64,000 nucleotides of DNA from CBDCRK01 sp965220955 (GCA_965220955.1 CBDCRK010000037.1:186001-250000), one strand, 5' to 3'. Counted from the first letter of the stretch, positions 34,301-43,945 are shown. Made by a program: numbers and translations. Notes: generated by a model not told the origin, from the letters alone.

Positions 34301-34723
34301 ATGATCTGCACGCTGCAAATATCTTATCAAGTAGCTATCCCCAGCGCTGAGATAGAGCTGCAAGCTATTCGTGCTCAAGGCTCGGGCGGCCAGAATGTGA
34401 ATAAAGTTTCGACGGCTGTTCATTTGCGCTTTGATATAAAAGCATCATCGTTGCCTGAGGTTTATAAAGACCAACTATTGAAGCTAAACGATCAACACAT
34501 TTCCAAAGAAGGGGTAATTGTTATCAAGGCTCAGCAGTATCGTAGTCAAGAAAAGAATAGAGAAGACGCGTTCAATAGGCTTCAGGGTCTTATCAGGAAT
34601 GCAATGGTTGCTCATAAGAAGCGGAAAGTGACTAAGCCAACAAAAAGGTCGCAGAATAGACGTTTAGAGGGCAAAACTAAACGTGGGCAAGTAAAGACGC
34701 TAAGAGGAAGGATCGATCATTAG
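34301..34723 (+). CDS. arfB: Ribosome-rescue peptidyl-tRNA hydrolase ArfB
   Basis: This 140-residue protein is ArfB (YaeJ), which hydrolyses peptidyl-tRNA on stalled ribosomes. It has the catalytic GGQ in RAQGSGGQNVNK at about residues 25-36 and a basic C-terminal tail (HKKRKVTKPTKRSQNRR) that enters the mRNA channel. I chose ATG 34301 because an upstream in-frame ATG at 34271 would add ten atypical residues. It stands alone and is followed by a clear terminator at 34763-34780. The gene is complete. Confidence 0.9.
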   Translation: MICTLQISYQVAIPSAEIELQAIRAQGSGGQNVNKVSTAVHLRFDIKASSLPEVYKDQLLKLNDQHISKEGVIVIKAQQYRSQEKNREDAFNRLQGLIRNAMVAHKKRKVTKPTKRSQNRRLEGKTKRGQVKTLRGRIDH

Positions 34724-34762
34724 AGGAAGGGGATCGCATCTTTACTCTTGAAAGGGGGTAAG

Positions 34763-34780
34763 AAGGGGTGACCCCTTTTT
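34763..34780 (+). terminator. Rho-independent terminator after arfB
   Basis: A 6-bp stem (AAGGGG/CCCCTT) with a 3-nt loop is followed by a T-run at 34778-34780 and continuing pyrimidines. It lies 39 bp after the arfB stop and should end its transcript. Confidence 0.8.
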
Positions 34781-35177
34781 CTTCCTCTTGTTCCCATATG
34801 CCACTGTTTAGCCTGATAAGATGGCGCGTAGCCAGACCAATGGACGATCCCGTCCTTGCCGTGGTAGAGTAGCCCTTTACGGTAGCCTGGGGGAAAAACG
34901 ATACAGCTAGGCTGGAGACTTGATAGCGGTTTGCACTTGAGTGGACATCAGAATTTGAGAAAGGTTGCGCTTTCCTATCACAACAAAGGGTAGGGGCGAA
35001 TCTCGTATTCGCCGATCCGCCGGCGAGCTTCCACAGTGGGCGATCACGTCGGGCAGGATGCCCGCGATCGCCCCTACAAAACAGGGAGCGGGATCATCAA
35101 CAGAGGCCTACCCAAACGAAAGATGCTTTAAAAGCCGGGGCGTCCGCTAGGATGCCCTAGTAACAAAGGAGGACCCC
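34781..35177. other. Gap between the arfB terminator and amidase gene, with a possible coding remnant
   Basis: No gene is supported here. On the minus strand from about 34910 to 34800 one frame reads CIVFPPGYRKGLLYHGKDGI and continues VHWSGYAPSYQAKQW, which is coherent protein-like sequence without a start and flanked by stops. I do not recognise the family. The GTAGGGGCG element at 34990-35077 occupies part of the gap. Confidence 0.4.
34990..35077. repeat. GTAGGGGCG...CGCCCCTAC element, 88 bp
   Basis: It begins GTAGGGGCGAATCTCGTATTCG, almost the same as the left end of the element at 23151, and ends CGATCGCCCCTAC. The middle differs from the other copies. The conserved ends with variable middles suggest a MITE-like or REP-like family. 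Confidence 0.85.
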
Positions 35178-36623
35178 ATGATTTCTCTTAACGACTATGC
35201 GTCCTATGATGGACTTGGGCTTGCTGAGCTTGTGGCGCGCAAAGAGGTCAAGCCTGAGGAACTGACCGCCGCCGCCGTCCAGGCCATAGAGAAAGTGAAT
35301 CCCAAGCTGAACGCGGTGCTGCAAGTCCTTGCTGAGCAAGCAAAAGCCGAGATTCAAGGCGGCCTGCCCCAAGGGCCTTTTACTGGCGTTCCGTTCCTTA
35401 TCAAAGAACTCGTCCTGCATGCAAAGGGTGTCCGCCTGGATATGGGCTCGCGGCTCGCCCAGGGCTATACTCCAGCTGAGGACTCTGAACTGATGGCGCG
35501 TTTCCGGCGGGCTGGGTTTGTCCTCACCGGGACAACGCAGACGCCCGAGCTGGGCTATAACCCTACAACTGAGACCACGCTTTTCGGTCCGGTGCATAAT
35601 CCGTGGAAATCGGGTCACAGTGCTGGTGGATCGAGTGGGGGGTCTTCTGCGTCCGTTGCCGCCGGGATTGTACCCGTTGCGCATGCAAACGATGGTGGCG
35701 GGTCCATCCGCATCCCTGCTTCGTGCAACGGCCTGGTTGGTCTTAAACCCTCCCGCGATCGCGTGCCAACTGGCCCGGACTACTCAGATCCCCTCTGTGG
35801 GTGGGCCTGCGAGTTTGTGGTATCTCGCAGTGTGCGCGACTCTGCCACTTTGCTCGACCTTGTGGCTGGTGCTGACGTTGGCGCCCCAGGACTGCCAATA
35901 CCTCCCGCTCGCCCCTACCGTGAGGAGGTCGGAGCCTCGCCTGGCCGTCTTCGTATTGCCTGGACAACCATCCCGGCCTCCGGGGAAAAGGTGGATCCGG
36001 AGTGTGAAAAAGCCGTACACGAGACCGTCCGCTTGCTGGCAGAGCTGGGGTACACCCTTGTGGAAGATCGTCCGCGGTATGACTGGGAGGAATTTCTTGA
36101 GAAGATCCATGTCATTTGGACTGCCTATAACGCTATGGCGGTGGAGGACCTAGCCCAAGACCTGGGCCGAACACCTGGGCCGGACAACCTCGAAGCCGTC
36201 ACCCTGGCGTGCTGCGATGACGGCAAGCGCTACTCAGCCGTTGACCTGCTGAAATCCCTGGAGTACAGCGGGAAATTGTCTCGGCTGGTTGGTCGCTTTT
36301 TCCAAGATGTGGATGTCTTTGTGACCCCTACCATTGCTCGTCCGCCTGCACCGCATGGCGAAATCAACCAGGACCGTGCGGGCATGACCGCTATGGAATG
36401 GACCCGTCAGATCTTTACCTATGTGCCTTTTACTCCGCTGTTCAACGTAACCGGCCAACCAGCCATCTCGCTGCCGCTGCACTGGAGTGCCGATGGTCTG
36501 CCAGTCGGAGTGCAGTTTGTTAGCCGGCTTGGTGATGAAGCCACCCTCCTTCGCCTGGCTTCACAGCTTGAGAAAGCACGCCCCTGGGCGGCAAAACGTC
36601 CGCCCGTCCATGTGGCTGCATAG
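35178..36623 (+). CDS. Amidase (amidase signature family)
   Basis: This 481-residue protein belongs to the amidase signature family. It has the catalytic Ser-cisSer-Lys layout: a Lys in GVPFLIKELVLHAKG (about residue 77), the Gly/Ser-rich GHSAGGSSGGSSASVAAG at about residue 150-165, and GGSIRIPASCNGLVGLKPSRDRVP. Members hydrolyse amides, and the bacterial substrate here is unknown; a 6-aminohexanoate or general amidase role is possible. The AAGGAGG ribosome-binding site lies before the ATG. It is transcribed toward the mutase gene, with a 119-bp gap. Confidence 0.85.
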   Translation: MISLNDYASYDGLGLAELVARKEVKPEELTAAAVQAIEKVNPKLNAVLQVLAEQAKAEIQGGLPQGPFTGVPFLIKELVLHAKGVRLDMGSRLAQGYTPAEDSELMARFRRAGFVLTGTTQTPELGYNPTTETTLFGPVHNPWKSGHSAGGSSGGSSASVAAGIVPVAHANDGGGSIRIPASCNGLVGLKPSRDRVPTGPDYSDPLCGWACEFVVSRSVRDSATLLDLVAGADVGAPGLPIPPARPYREEVGASPGRLRIAWTTIPASGEKVDPECEKAVHETVRLLAELGYTLVEDRPRYDWEEFLEKIHVIWTAYNAMAVEDLAQDLGRTPGPDNLEAVTLACCDDGKRYSAVDLLKSLEYSGKLSRLVGRFFQDVDVFVTPTIARPPAPHGEINQDRAGMTAMEWTRQIFTYVPFTPLFNVTGQPAISLPLHWSADGLPVGVQFVSRLGDEATLLRLASQLEKARPWAAKRPPVHVAA

Positions 36624-36742
36624 CCAAACCAACGAGGCTAGGGGAACAGCAAACACATCTATAAGGCAGCCGACCCCTATATTGGTTTCCTTGAGGTTAT
36701 AGGGAGAGCACAACAGCAATACCTAGTATATAGAGAAAAACC

Positions 36743-38413
36743 ATGAGCAACACCCACGACGTTGAGAAGGCCCACAAAGAGTGGGAAGAAAAGGCAGTGA
36801 AAAGAACCCTCTCACGGGCACCGGAGCGGCAAGAGGGCTTTGCTACCACTTCGGACATTGAGATCAAACGCCTCTATACCCCGGAAGACACTGCTGGCGA
36901 GGACTATATCGAGGACCTAAACTTCCCCGGCCAGTACCCCTTTACTCGCGGAGTGCAGCCCACTATGTACCGGGGGCGATTTTGGACAATGCGCCAATAT
37001 GCTGGCTTTGGCACTGCGGAAGAGTCCAACCAGCGCTATCGTTACCTTCTGGAGCAAGGGCAGACCGGCTTAAGCGTGGCCTTTGACCTCTCCACCCAGA
37101 TGGGGCGGGACTCAGATCACCCGCTTTCCACGGGCGAGGTAGGTCGGGCCGGGGTTGCCATTGACTCCTTGGAGGATATGGAGACCTTGCTCGAAGGTAT
37201 CCCCCTGGATCGTGTCAGCACCTCGATGACAATCAACGCCACGGCCTCCATCCTTCTGGCCCTCTATCTGGCAGTGGCCGAAAAGCAAGGAGTCCCCTGG
37301 AATAAGGTCAACGGCACAATCCAAAACGATCTCTTGAAAGAGTATATTGCCAGAGGAACCTATATCTATCCTCCTGCTCCTTCTCTTCGTATTATTACTG
37401 ACATATTTGCTTTCTGTGCCGAACGTGTGCCTAACTGGAACACAATTTCTATCTCCGGCTATCACATCCGTGAGGCGGGCTCGACCGCGGTACAGGAGGT
37501 GGCGTTCACCTTAGCCGATGCTATTGCCTATGTTGAAGCCGCGCTCAGTGTGGGTCTTGACATTGACCAGTTTGCCACCCGCCTTTCATTTTTCTTTAAC
37601 GTGCACAACCATTTCTTTGAAGAAGTGGCCAAGTTTCGCGCTGCCAGACGGCTATGGGCCAAAATTATGAAGGAGCGGTTTAAGGCCAAAGACCCCCGCT
37701 CGATGATGCTTCGTTGTCATGCCCAGACCGCGGGCTCCTCCCTTACTGCCCAGCAACCGGACAACAATGTAATCCGCGTCACCCTGCAAGCGCTGGCTGC
37801 CGTGTTAGGCGGGACCAACTCACTGCACACCAACTCCAAAGATGAAGCGCTGGCGCTTCCCAACGAAGACTCGGTACGTATTGCCCTACGTACTCAGCAG
37901 GTCATTGCTTACGAGTCTGGCGTGGCGGATACGATTGACCCTCTGGCCGGGTCTTATTTTGTAGAGTCTCTTACTGATGAGATTGTGGCTAGAGCCATGG
38001 AATACCTCGACCATATTGACAAGATGGGCGGAGCAGTGAAAGCAGTTGAGGCTGGGTACATGCAGCGAGAGATTCAGAACTCCGCTTACCATTACCAGCA
38101 AGATATTGAGGAGAAGAAGCAGATTATTGTAGGGGTTAACGAATTTCAGGTCGAAGAGGAGAAACCACCGGAGATTCTCAAGATCGAGCTTTCCCTAGAG
38201 AAGAGACAAAAGGAAAAGCTGGCTCAGCTTAAAGCCAAACGAGACAATCAAGCAGTAACTGCCGCACTCAAAGGGGTAGAAGAAGCGGCTCATGGAACCG
38301 AGAATCTCATGCCGCGCATTATTGACGCGGTGCAGACATATGCCACGCTAGGAGAAATTTCCGACGCCATGCGAAAAGTTTTTGGCGAGTATCGTCCACC
38401 TATTGTGTTGTGA
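36743..38413 (+). CDS. Methylmalonyl-CoA mutase-type large subunit (catalytic domain only)
   Basis: This 556-residue protein is the catalytic barrel of an acyl-CoA mutase. The YRGRFWTMRQYAGFGTAEES segment and STSMTINATASILLALY follow the methylmalonyl-CoA mutase layout, with SLTAQQPDNNVIRVTLQALA further on. There is no C-terminal cobalamin-binding domain; that would be a separate small protein, not found in the window. With the acyl-CoA carboxylase at 26139-29709 it supports the propionyl-CoA to succinyl-CoA route. Isobutyryl-CoA or ethylmalonyl-CoA mutase activity is not excluded by sequence. It is downstream of the amidase gene, with its own short leader. Confidence 0.88.
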   Translation: MSNTHDVEKAHKEWEEKAVKRTLSRAPERQEGFATTSDIEIKRLYTPEDTAGEDYIEDLNFPGQYPFTRGVQPTMYRGRFWTMRQYAGFGTAEESNQRYRYLLEQGQTGLSVAFDLSTQMGRDSDHPLSTGEVGRAGVAIDSLEDMETLLEGIPLDRVSTSMTINATASILLALYLAVAEKQGVPWNKVNGTIQNDLLKEYIARGTYIYPPAPSLRIITDIFAFCAERVPNWNTISISGYHIREAGSTAVQEVAFTLADAIAYVEAALSVGLDIDQFATRLSFFFNVHNHFFEEVAKFRAARRLWAKIMKERFKAKDPRSMMLRCHAQTAGSSLTAQQPDNNVIRVTLQALAAVLGGTNSLHTNSKDEALALPNEDSVRIALRTQQVIAYESGVADTIDPLAGSYFVESLTDEIVARAMEYLDHIDKMGGAVKAVEAGYMQREIQNSAYHYQQDIEEKKQIIVGVNEFQVEEEKPPEILKIELSLEKRQKEKLAQLKAKRDNQAVTAALKGVEEAAHGTENLMPRIIDAVQTYATLGEISDAMRKVFGEYRPPIVL

Positions 38414-38543
38414 GTTGGTACATGCTCAAAAAGAGGCATTTATTGAGCAGAGCAACAGCTTTTCAGAGATTAACAACAGCAAATGCTTGAGGGCTTTCTC
38501 ACCTACCAAATGGGCCACAATGTCAGAATAGAGCTTACGGGAC

Positions 38544-40613
38544 TCACGACGCCTCTTCTCGTCCATATTGCTGGTATTGAATCCCGGTGCCTTCTTCAGA
38601 AGGTCGATGGACATTAAGCTGCTCTCTTTCCTGCCCATTGGTCTTCTCTATGAATGACAACTGGCTATCACCCCCAGCGATGGTCTGATTCAGATACGTA
38701 CCACTATCAAGAACCTTGGCCACAACACGCCGCAATCTGCCATCAGCCGGAAAAGCGGTGCCCCCGCTGCGGCGTACCGACCGGGACGTTCCGCTGTCAA
38801 CACGCGGAGAGACAGGCTGCGCCTGAAGAGCCGACTCTTCGCATGAAAATTGGCCATCGTAGCCCCAGTCAGAAAGAATGTCACGACACGTCTGAGGTTC
38901 CTTGATTTCAAGAAAGTTAAAGTTTCCGCTCCCGTCCGTCTCTACCAATACCTCAGTCGGAGTCCCAAAAAGATTGTGACTACTACCAAGGACCTCCTGG
39001 TAAGCACCAAGGAGCAAGACGGCAAGTATATACGAATCCGACCAGGGTTCAGGGTGCAGCTCAATGGTAGACTTGATTTCACGAGGGTGAACGAACTGGT
39101 CAATAGCTCCATCTGAGTCGCACGTCAGATCTCCTATTGTCGCCTTGATCAAAGGTCTTTCCTTTAATCTTGACACAGGCATTATGGGGAAAAGCTGATC
39201 GAGAATCCAACTATCGGGAATCGACTTGAACAGGGAGAAGTTGAATGGGTAAATCTTTGATGCGATTCGTTCTAGCGCAGCCTTCTCGTCCTTGTTGCCC
39301 CGGCTTGTTTGCGCATACCGGCTTGCGAGTTCAACAACCTTGGCAAAGGCAGACTCAGCCCGTGCCCTCTGCTCTAAAGAGAGAAACCCCAGGGAGAAGG
39401 CAGACAGCATCTCGTCCCTCTTCTGATAGGCGTCGTGCAAGTACTCTCGCCAATTCTTGCGATTGATTTCGACCGCCAAATCCTCGAGCTCATTCACAGC
39501 ATCGGTATTTGAAGCACGTCCTTTCGCCCGGTGAGTTCTGTGATTTCGCTGTGGGCGTTCAAGCGGCTGCATCAAGAGCACCATATGGTGAGCAACAAGG
39601 AATCGCCCGGTCTCCGATATAATGTTTGGTTCCTTTATCCGCGCTCGACTGGCAACCTCCTTGCTCGCATATATGACATCATTAGCGTACTCTTGAACGG
39701 TGTAGTTGGCACTGGAATCTGATGAGCTGTTGCTACCATCGTAGTCAACCCCAAGCCCTCCCCCAACATCGAGGGTCCTAAGGGGAACTCCCAGTTCTTT
39801 GAGCTCGACATAAAATCTGAGGGCTTCCTGCAACGCCTGCTTGAAGTTTCTTATGTTGGTAACCTGGGAGCCCAGATGAAAGTGCAGCAGTTGTAACAAG
39901 TCAAGCAGTTTCGCATCACGGAGTGCTCGCGTGGCCTCGAGCAACTCCGAGGCAGTGAGGCCAAACTTTGACAGGTCACCTGAAGATTCTTCCCAGCGAC
40001 CCATTCCGCTAGCATGGAGTTTGACCCGCGCTCCCAAAACCGGGCAAGCTAATCCCCGGGCAAACATATCACAGATGAGTTCATACTCACGCACCCGTTC
40101 CATTACCACAATGATGTTGTAGCCGGCCGTGGAGGCAGCCGAGGCCAGTTCGAGATAGGCCGCGTCTTTAAAACCATTACAAATAACCGGCCCTTGCGTA
40201 TGCTGGAGTAGCGAAAGCGCTGCGCACAGCTCGGCTTTGCTCCCGACTTCCAGCCCCATCCCGTATCTACTGCCGCTTTTGCAGATTCGTGATGCGGTCG
40301 CCGCATTAGGATTTACCTTGAGTGGGTAGGCGCATGTATAAGAGGAGTTATAGTCGAACGTCCTCATAGCGCCGCTGAAGGCCGCATACAATTTCGCAAT
40401 CTGGGAATCGATGATCTGGGGGAATCGCACGAGCGCCGGTAAACTCACTGACCGCTTATACAATGCGCTGACAAGCTCATACAGGTCAACCCTGCCTATG
40501 CTGTCGGGCACTGTCAGAACCTCTAGATGTCCTTCACCATTAACATTCACATAACCTTGCCCCCAAGATCGCCAGGTGAATTGCTCGCTTGCTTCAAAGG
40601 TTTTGATTTTCAT
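38544..40613 (-). CDS. speA: Biosynthetic arginine decarboxylase with an atypical, repeat-derived C-terminus
   Basis: This 689-residue protein is SpeA, the PLP-dependent enzyme that makes agmatine from arginine. YTCAYPLKVNPNAATA carries the PLP lysine near residue 97, LDVGGGLGVDYDG is the glycine-rich phosphate-binding loop, and HFHLGSQ is the conserved histidine region. The expected end of the family continues helically after the CRDIL segment; here it is replaced by a Ser/Arg-rich stretch that contains the 35-bp element (RSVRRSGGTAFPA). The result is a longer, low-complexity tail. The catalytic core seems complete. A separate short frame overlaps the end at 38426-38638 but is not supported. 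It is divergent from speB. Confidence 0.85.
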   Translation of the reverse strand: MKIKTFEASEQFTWRSWGQGYVNVNGEGHLEVLTVPDSIGRVDLYELVSALYKRSVSLPALVRFPQIIDSQIAKLYAAFSGAMRTFDYNSSYTCAYPLKVNPNAATASRICKSGSRYGMGLEVGSKAELCAALSLLQHTQGPVICNGFKDAAYLELASAASTAGYNIIVVMERVREYELICDMFARGLACPVLGARVKLHASGMGRWEESSGDLSKFGLTASELLEATRALRDAKLLDLLQLLHFHLGSQVTNIRNFKQALQEALRFYVELKELGVPLRTLDVGGGLGVDYDGSNSSSDSSANYTVQEYANDVIYASKEVASRARIKEPNIISETGRFLVAHHMVLLMQPLERPQRNHRTHRAKGRASNTDAVNELEDLAVEINRKNWREYLHDAYQKRDEMLSAFSLGFLSLEQRARAESAFAKVVELASRYAQTSRGNKDEKAALERIASKIYPFNFSLFKSIPDSWILDQLFPIMPVSRLKERPLIKATIGDLTCDSDGAIDQFVHPREIKSTIELHPEPWSDSYILAVLLLGAYQEVLGSSHNLFGTPTEVLVETDGSGNFNFLEIKEPQTCRDILSDWGYDGQFSCEESALQAQPVSPRVDSGTSRSVRRSGGTAFPADGRLRRVVAKVLDSGTYLNQTIAGGDSQLSFIEKTNGQEREQLNVHRPSEEGTGIQYQQYGREEAS
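38751..38785 (+). repeat. 35-bp dispersed element, copy inside speA
   Basis: This matches 26061-26095 with one mismatch (AAAAGCGGTGCCCCCGCTGC then GGCGTACCGACCGGG). On the minus strand it is read within the speA frame. It suggests insertion of an intergenic element into a coding tail without breaking the frame. Confidence 0.85.
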
Positions 40614-40869
40614 GATTCCTTCTTAAGAAACTAGAGATCTCATCCCCTACCGGTCAGGGTGTCAAGCGAGATATCAAGCCAAAGCCATAATGTCAATCAA
40701 AGGGAGATAAGCGTTGTGAAGACACTGCCGTCTGCCGTTCAGGGTTCGCACGGAATGGGGTTGCATTTGTACGTGTATAAGGCATTCAGACGCAGGGGTG
40801 GCTACCCGCTTCTAAGTTCCTGCCTACCCTGTTCCTCTTTTTTCCTCAAATTGCTACAACCTTCTTTCT

Positions 40870-41787
40870 ATGGCACGCTTAGATAGAGGGAGGGACTTAA
40901 CCTTCCTTGGCCTAGAGAAAGAACCTACCTCGCTGGAGCAAGCTAAGTATGTGATCCTGCCCGCTCCCTATGAAATGACCACCAGCTATGGCAAGGGGAC
41001 AAAAAAAGGTCCGCAAGCCATCCTCAAAGCCTCTGAACAGGTAGAGTTATTTGATGACGAGCTTTTCCAGGAGACCTACAGGGCAGGCATTTATACAGCT
41101 CCCCCGGTACGCTTCGCCGGCCACGAGCAAAAAAGGCACATGCAGCAGATTGCTCGCAACGTAGAAAAATATCTAGCCCAGAATAAAACCGTTATCACCC
41201 TGGGTGGCGAGCATACGGTAACCGTTGGCGCCCTGGAACCCTTTCTTGCCCGTTACCCCAAGCTCACCGTTCTCCAGGTTGACGCACATAGCGACCTGCG
41301 AGATACCTACGACGGCACCCCCTATAGTCACGCCTCGGTCATGCGCCGCTTGGTTGATCGCTGCCAAACTGTCCATGTGGGGATCAGAAGCCTCTGCCAG
41401 GAGGAGGCAAGTCTCATCCGCGAACGCAGGCTACCGGTGTGGTTTGCGCGAGATCTGCGTCGGGAAGGCTGGCAGGAGGAGGTTGTGGACAGCCTGGGTG
41501 ATCCTGTTTATTTTACTCTGGATGTGGATGGTCTTGATCCTGCCCTCATTCCCTCTACCGGGACTCCAGAGCCCGGCGGGTTGGGATGGTATGATATCCT
41601 TGGTCTTCTGTGCACGCTTTGCGCTAGGCGGCGGGTAATCGGCGCGGATATTACAGAGCTGAGCCCGCAGCCGGGCAACCACGCTCCTGACTTCCTGGTG
41701 GCTAAGCTGGTTTATCGTCTAATTGGGTATATGGAAGCATTCAGTAGAGAAGGCTGGACCGGGGATAAAGAGCTGAAAAACGGGTAA
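40870..41787 (+). CDS. speB: Agmatinase
   Basis: This 305-residue ureohydrolase converts agmatine to putrescine and urea, the step after SpeA. The Mn-binding motifs are present: GGEHTVTVG, DAHSDLRD and DVDGLDPA, with the last near residue 220. It is divergent from speA with 256 bp between starts, so polyamine synthesis genes share a promoter region. Its stop and the ligA start overlap as TAATG, so it is also co-translated with ligA. The protein is full length. Confidence 0.92.
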   Translation: MARLDRGRDLTFLGLEKEPTSLEQAKYVILPAPYEMTTSYGKGTKKGPQAILKASEQVELFDDELFQETYRAGIYTAPPVRFAGHEQKRHMQQIARNVEKYLAQNKTVITLGGEHTVTVGALEPFLARYPKLTVLQVDAHSDLRDTYDGTPYSHASVMRRLVDRCQTVHVGIRSLCQEEASLIRERRLPVWFARDLRREGWQEEVVDSLGDPVYFTLDVDGLDPALIPSTGTPEPGGLGWYDILGLLCTLCARRRVIGADITELSPQPGNHAPDFLVAKLVYRLIGYMEAFSREGWTGDKELKNG

Positions 41788-43808
41788 TGACTGCTGCTAA
41801 ATCCATACGGGTCGAAATCGAAAAGCTTCGCCGGGAAATCACCTACCACAACTATTGCTATCATGTTCTTGACAATCCGGCCGTCACCGACGCTGAATAT
41901 GACCAACTTTTTCGTCGCCTTCTGGAGTTAGAAGCAAACCATCCCGAGTTTTTCGATCCGAACTCCCCTACCCAGAAGGTTGGGGCCTCACCTCTGAAGG
42001 AATTCGGCACTGTTCGTCATACTCTCCCCATGCTCTCTCTCAATAACGCGGTAAACCAGGAGGAGATGCAGGAGTTTGAGGAACGCCTTCAGCGCTTCCT
42101 TAAGGCCACCGTATCCATCGAGTATGTGGCCGAGCCCAAGATTGATGGCGTGGCAGTCGAGCTGGTCTATGAGGATGGAATTCTCATGGTTGGATCTACC
42201 CGTGGGGATGGGGTGACCGGAGAGGATATAACGCAAAACCTCAAGACTATCCGTTCTGTTCCCATGACTCTGCTCAGGGAAAATCAACACCCCCTTCCCT
42301 CACGGCTTGAGGTAAGAGGAGAAGTTTTCCTTTCTCTTGAGGCGTTTCGCAAGCTTAACCGGGAACGGGAAGAAACCGGCGAGTCACCCTTTGCCAACCC
42401 CAGAAACGCTACTGCCGGTTCCCTTAAACAGCTTGACTCCTCTATTACCGCCAGGCGCCCGCTTGACCTCTTCTGTCACAGCATAGGTGAGGTACAGGGA
42501 GTGAGTTCTTCCACCCACTGGGAATTTATCCAGGCCCTTAGCAGCTGGGGGCTAAAGCCCGTTCCCTTGAGTCGCTTTTGCCTTAGCTTGGAGGAGGTTT
42601 TTTCTTTCTATAACGAACTAGAAGAAAAGCGGGACATCCTCCCTTATGAAATTGACGGGGTAGTTGTCAAAGTAAACAGCTTAGAGCTCCAGCATACTCT
42701 AGGAGAAATCTCTCGTTCTCCTCGCTGGGCAATGGCGTATAAGTTTAAACCCAGGCAGGGTACTACCCGTGTTACTGCTATTGTGCCCCAGGTCGGCCGG
42801 ACAGGGACCCTTACCCCAGTTGCTAGCCTGGAGCCGGTTCGTATTGGCGGGGTGACTGTCAAAAGCGCTTCGCTGCACAACATGGACGAGGTCGAGCGTA
42901 AAGATATCCGTATTAGCGACACGGTCGTTGTGGAGCGGGCCGGAGACGTGATCCCCTATGTAGTGAAGGTCATTACCGAGAAGCGAACCGGTAAAGAAAA
43001 GAAATTTCCCCTGCCTAAGCACTGCCCGGTATGCAGGGCAGAGGTTACCCGGCAAGAAGGGGAAGCAGCTTACCGTTGTAGTAATCTGTCCTGCCCGGCT
43101 AGACTTAAAGAAAGCCTCAAATTCTTTGGCTCCCGGGCATCAATGGATATCGAAGGATTGGGGGAGAAACTCATTGAGCAACTGGTTGATAGAGGTCTGG
43201 TTCACGACCTTGCCGATCTCTACCGTCTGAACAAAGAGCAACTCGCCTCCCTGGAGCGTATGGCAGACAAATCGGCGCAAAACCTCCTCGAAGCGCTAGA
43301 AAAAAGCAAGGAGACTACGCTTCCCCGTTTTCTCTCCTCTCTTGGTATTCTGCAGGTCGGAGAGGCCACAGCCCGAGCCCTGGCCGAACACTTTGGGGAT
43401 CTGGATACCATTATGAACGCTGCAGAAGAGAAGCTACAGCAGGTGCGTGACGTTGGCCCTGAGGTGGCCAAGAGCATTGCTCATTTTTTCACCCAGAGGC
43501 AAAACCGTCAGGTCATGGAAAAACTTCTTAACTCTGGAGTGCGTTTCCCCAAGATGCCCCGAAAGAAGGTGGGGTCACTCGTGGGCAAAACCTTCGTCCT
43601 CAGCGGCGCTCTCTCTACTATGACCCGAACGGAGGCACAAAAACGCATTGAAGATGAGGGGGGGCGGGTCTCTTCTAGTGTCAACCGCCGAACGGACTCC
43701 CTGGTCGTTGGGGAAGAGCCCGGATCGAAGCTGGATAAGGCTCAACAGTTAGGCATCAAGATTCTCAGTGAGGAAGAGTTCCTAGAACTTATGGCAAAAC
43801 CTCTTTAA
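41787..43808 (+). CDS. ligA: NAD-dependent DNA ligase LigA
   Basis: This 673-residue ligase has the adenylation motif KIDG (EPKIDGVAVEL, Lys near residue 118), an OB-fold domain, a four-cysteine zinc finger (CPVC...CSNLSCP at about 413-436), a helix-hairpin-helix region and a C-terminal BRCT domain (VGKTFVLSGALSTMTRTEAQ). It seals nicks in replication and repair using NAD+. Size and order of domains are standard. It begins with ATG in a TAATG overlap with speB. Confidence 0.95.
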   Translation: MTAAKSIRVEIEKLRREITYHNYCYHVLDNPAVTDAEYDQLFRRLLELEANHPEFFDPNSPTQKVGASPLKEFGTVRHTLPMLSLNNAVNQEEMQEFEERLQRFLKATVSIEYVAEPKIDGVAVELVYEDGILMVGSTRGDGVTGEDITQNLKTIRSVPMTLLRENQHPLPSRLEVRGEVFLSLEAFRKLNREREETGESPFANPRNATAGSLKQLDSSITARRPLDLFCHSIGEVQGVSSSTHWEFIQALSSWGLKPVPLSRFCLSLEEVFSFYNELEEKRDILPYEIDGVVVKVNSLELQHTLGEISRSPRWAMAYKFKPRQGTTRVTAIVPQVGRTGTLTPVASLEPVRIGGVTVKSASLHNMDEVERKDIRISDTVVVERAGDVIPYVVKVITEKRTGKEKKFPLPKHCPVCRAEVTRQEGEAAYRCSNLSCPARLKESLKFFGSRASMDIEGLGEKLIEQLVDRGLVHDLADLYRLNKEQLASLERMADKSAQNLLEALEKSKETTLPRFLSSLGILQVGEATARALAEHFGDLDTIMNAAEEKLQQVRDVGPEVAKSIAHFFTQRQNRQVMEKLLNSGVRFPKMPRKKVGSLVGKTFVLSGALSTMTRTEAQKRIEDEGGRVSSSVNRRTDSLVVGEEPGSKLDKAQQLGIKILSEEEFLELMAKPL

Positions 43809-43866
43809 AAGTTTGGCTCATGTATAGGACTTGTGCATCTGCACAGAAAGCTGCTCGCTGAGCGAG

Positions 43867-43934
43867 CCCCCTCACCCTTTCCCTCTCCCCCGCGAACGGG
43901 GGAGAGGGTAGCGACGCGTATGCGGGTGAGGGGG
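43867..43934. repeat. Nested CCCCCTCACCC palindrome
   Basis: Outer 11-bp arms (CCCCCTCACCC/GGGTGAGGGGG) enclose an inner 12-bp hairpin (CCCTCTCCCCCG/CGGGGGAGAGGG). It lies in the 137-bp gap between ligA and the acylphosphatase gene. It resembles the element at 48437-48510. Confidence 0.85.
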
Positions 43935-43945
43935 ACAAAGACAGG

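Noticed and set aside
38426..38638. Possible 70-residue gene overlapping the end of speA
   Set aside because: It lies in another frame over the atypical speA tail and shows no recognisable family or ribosome-binding site.
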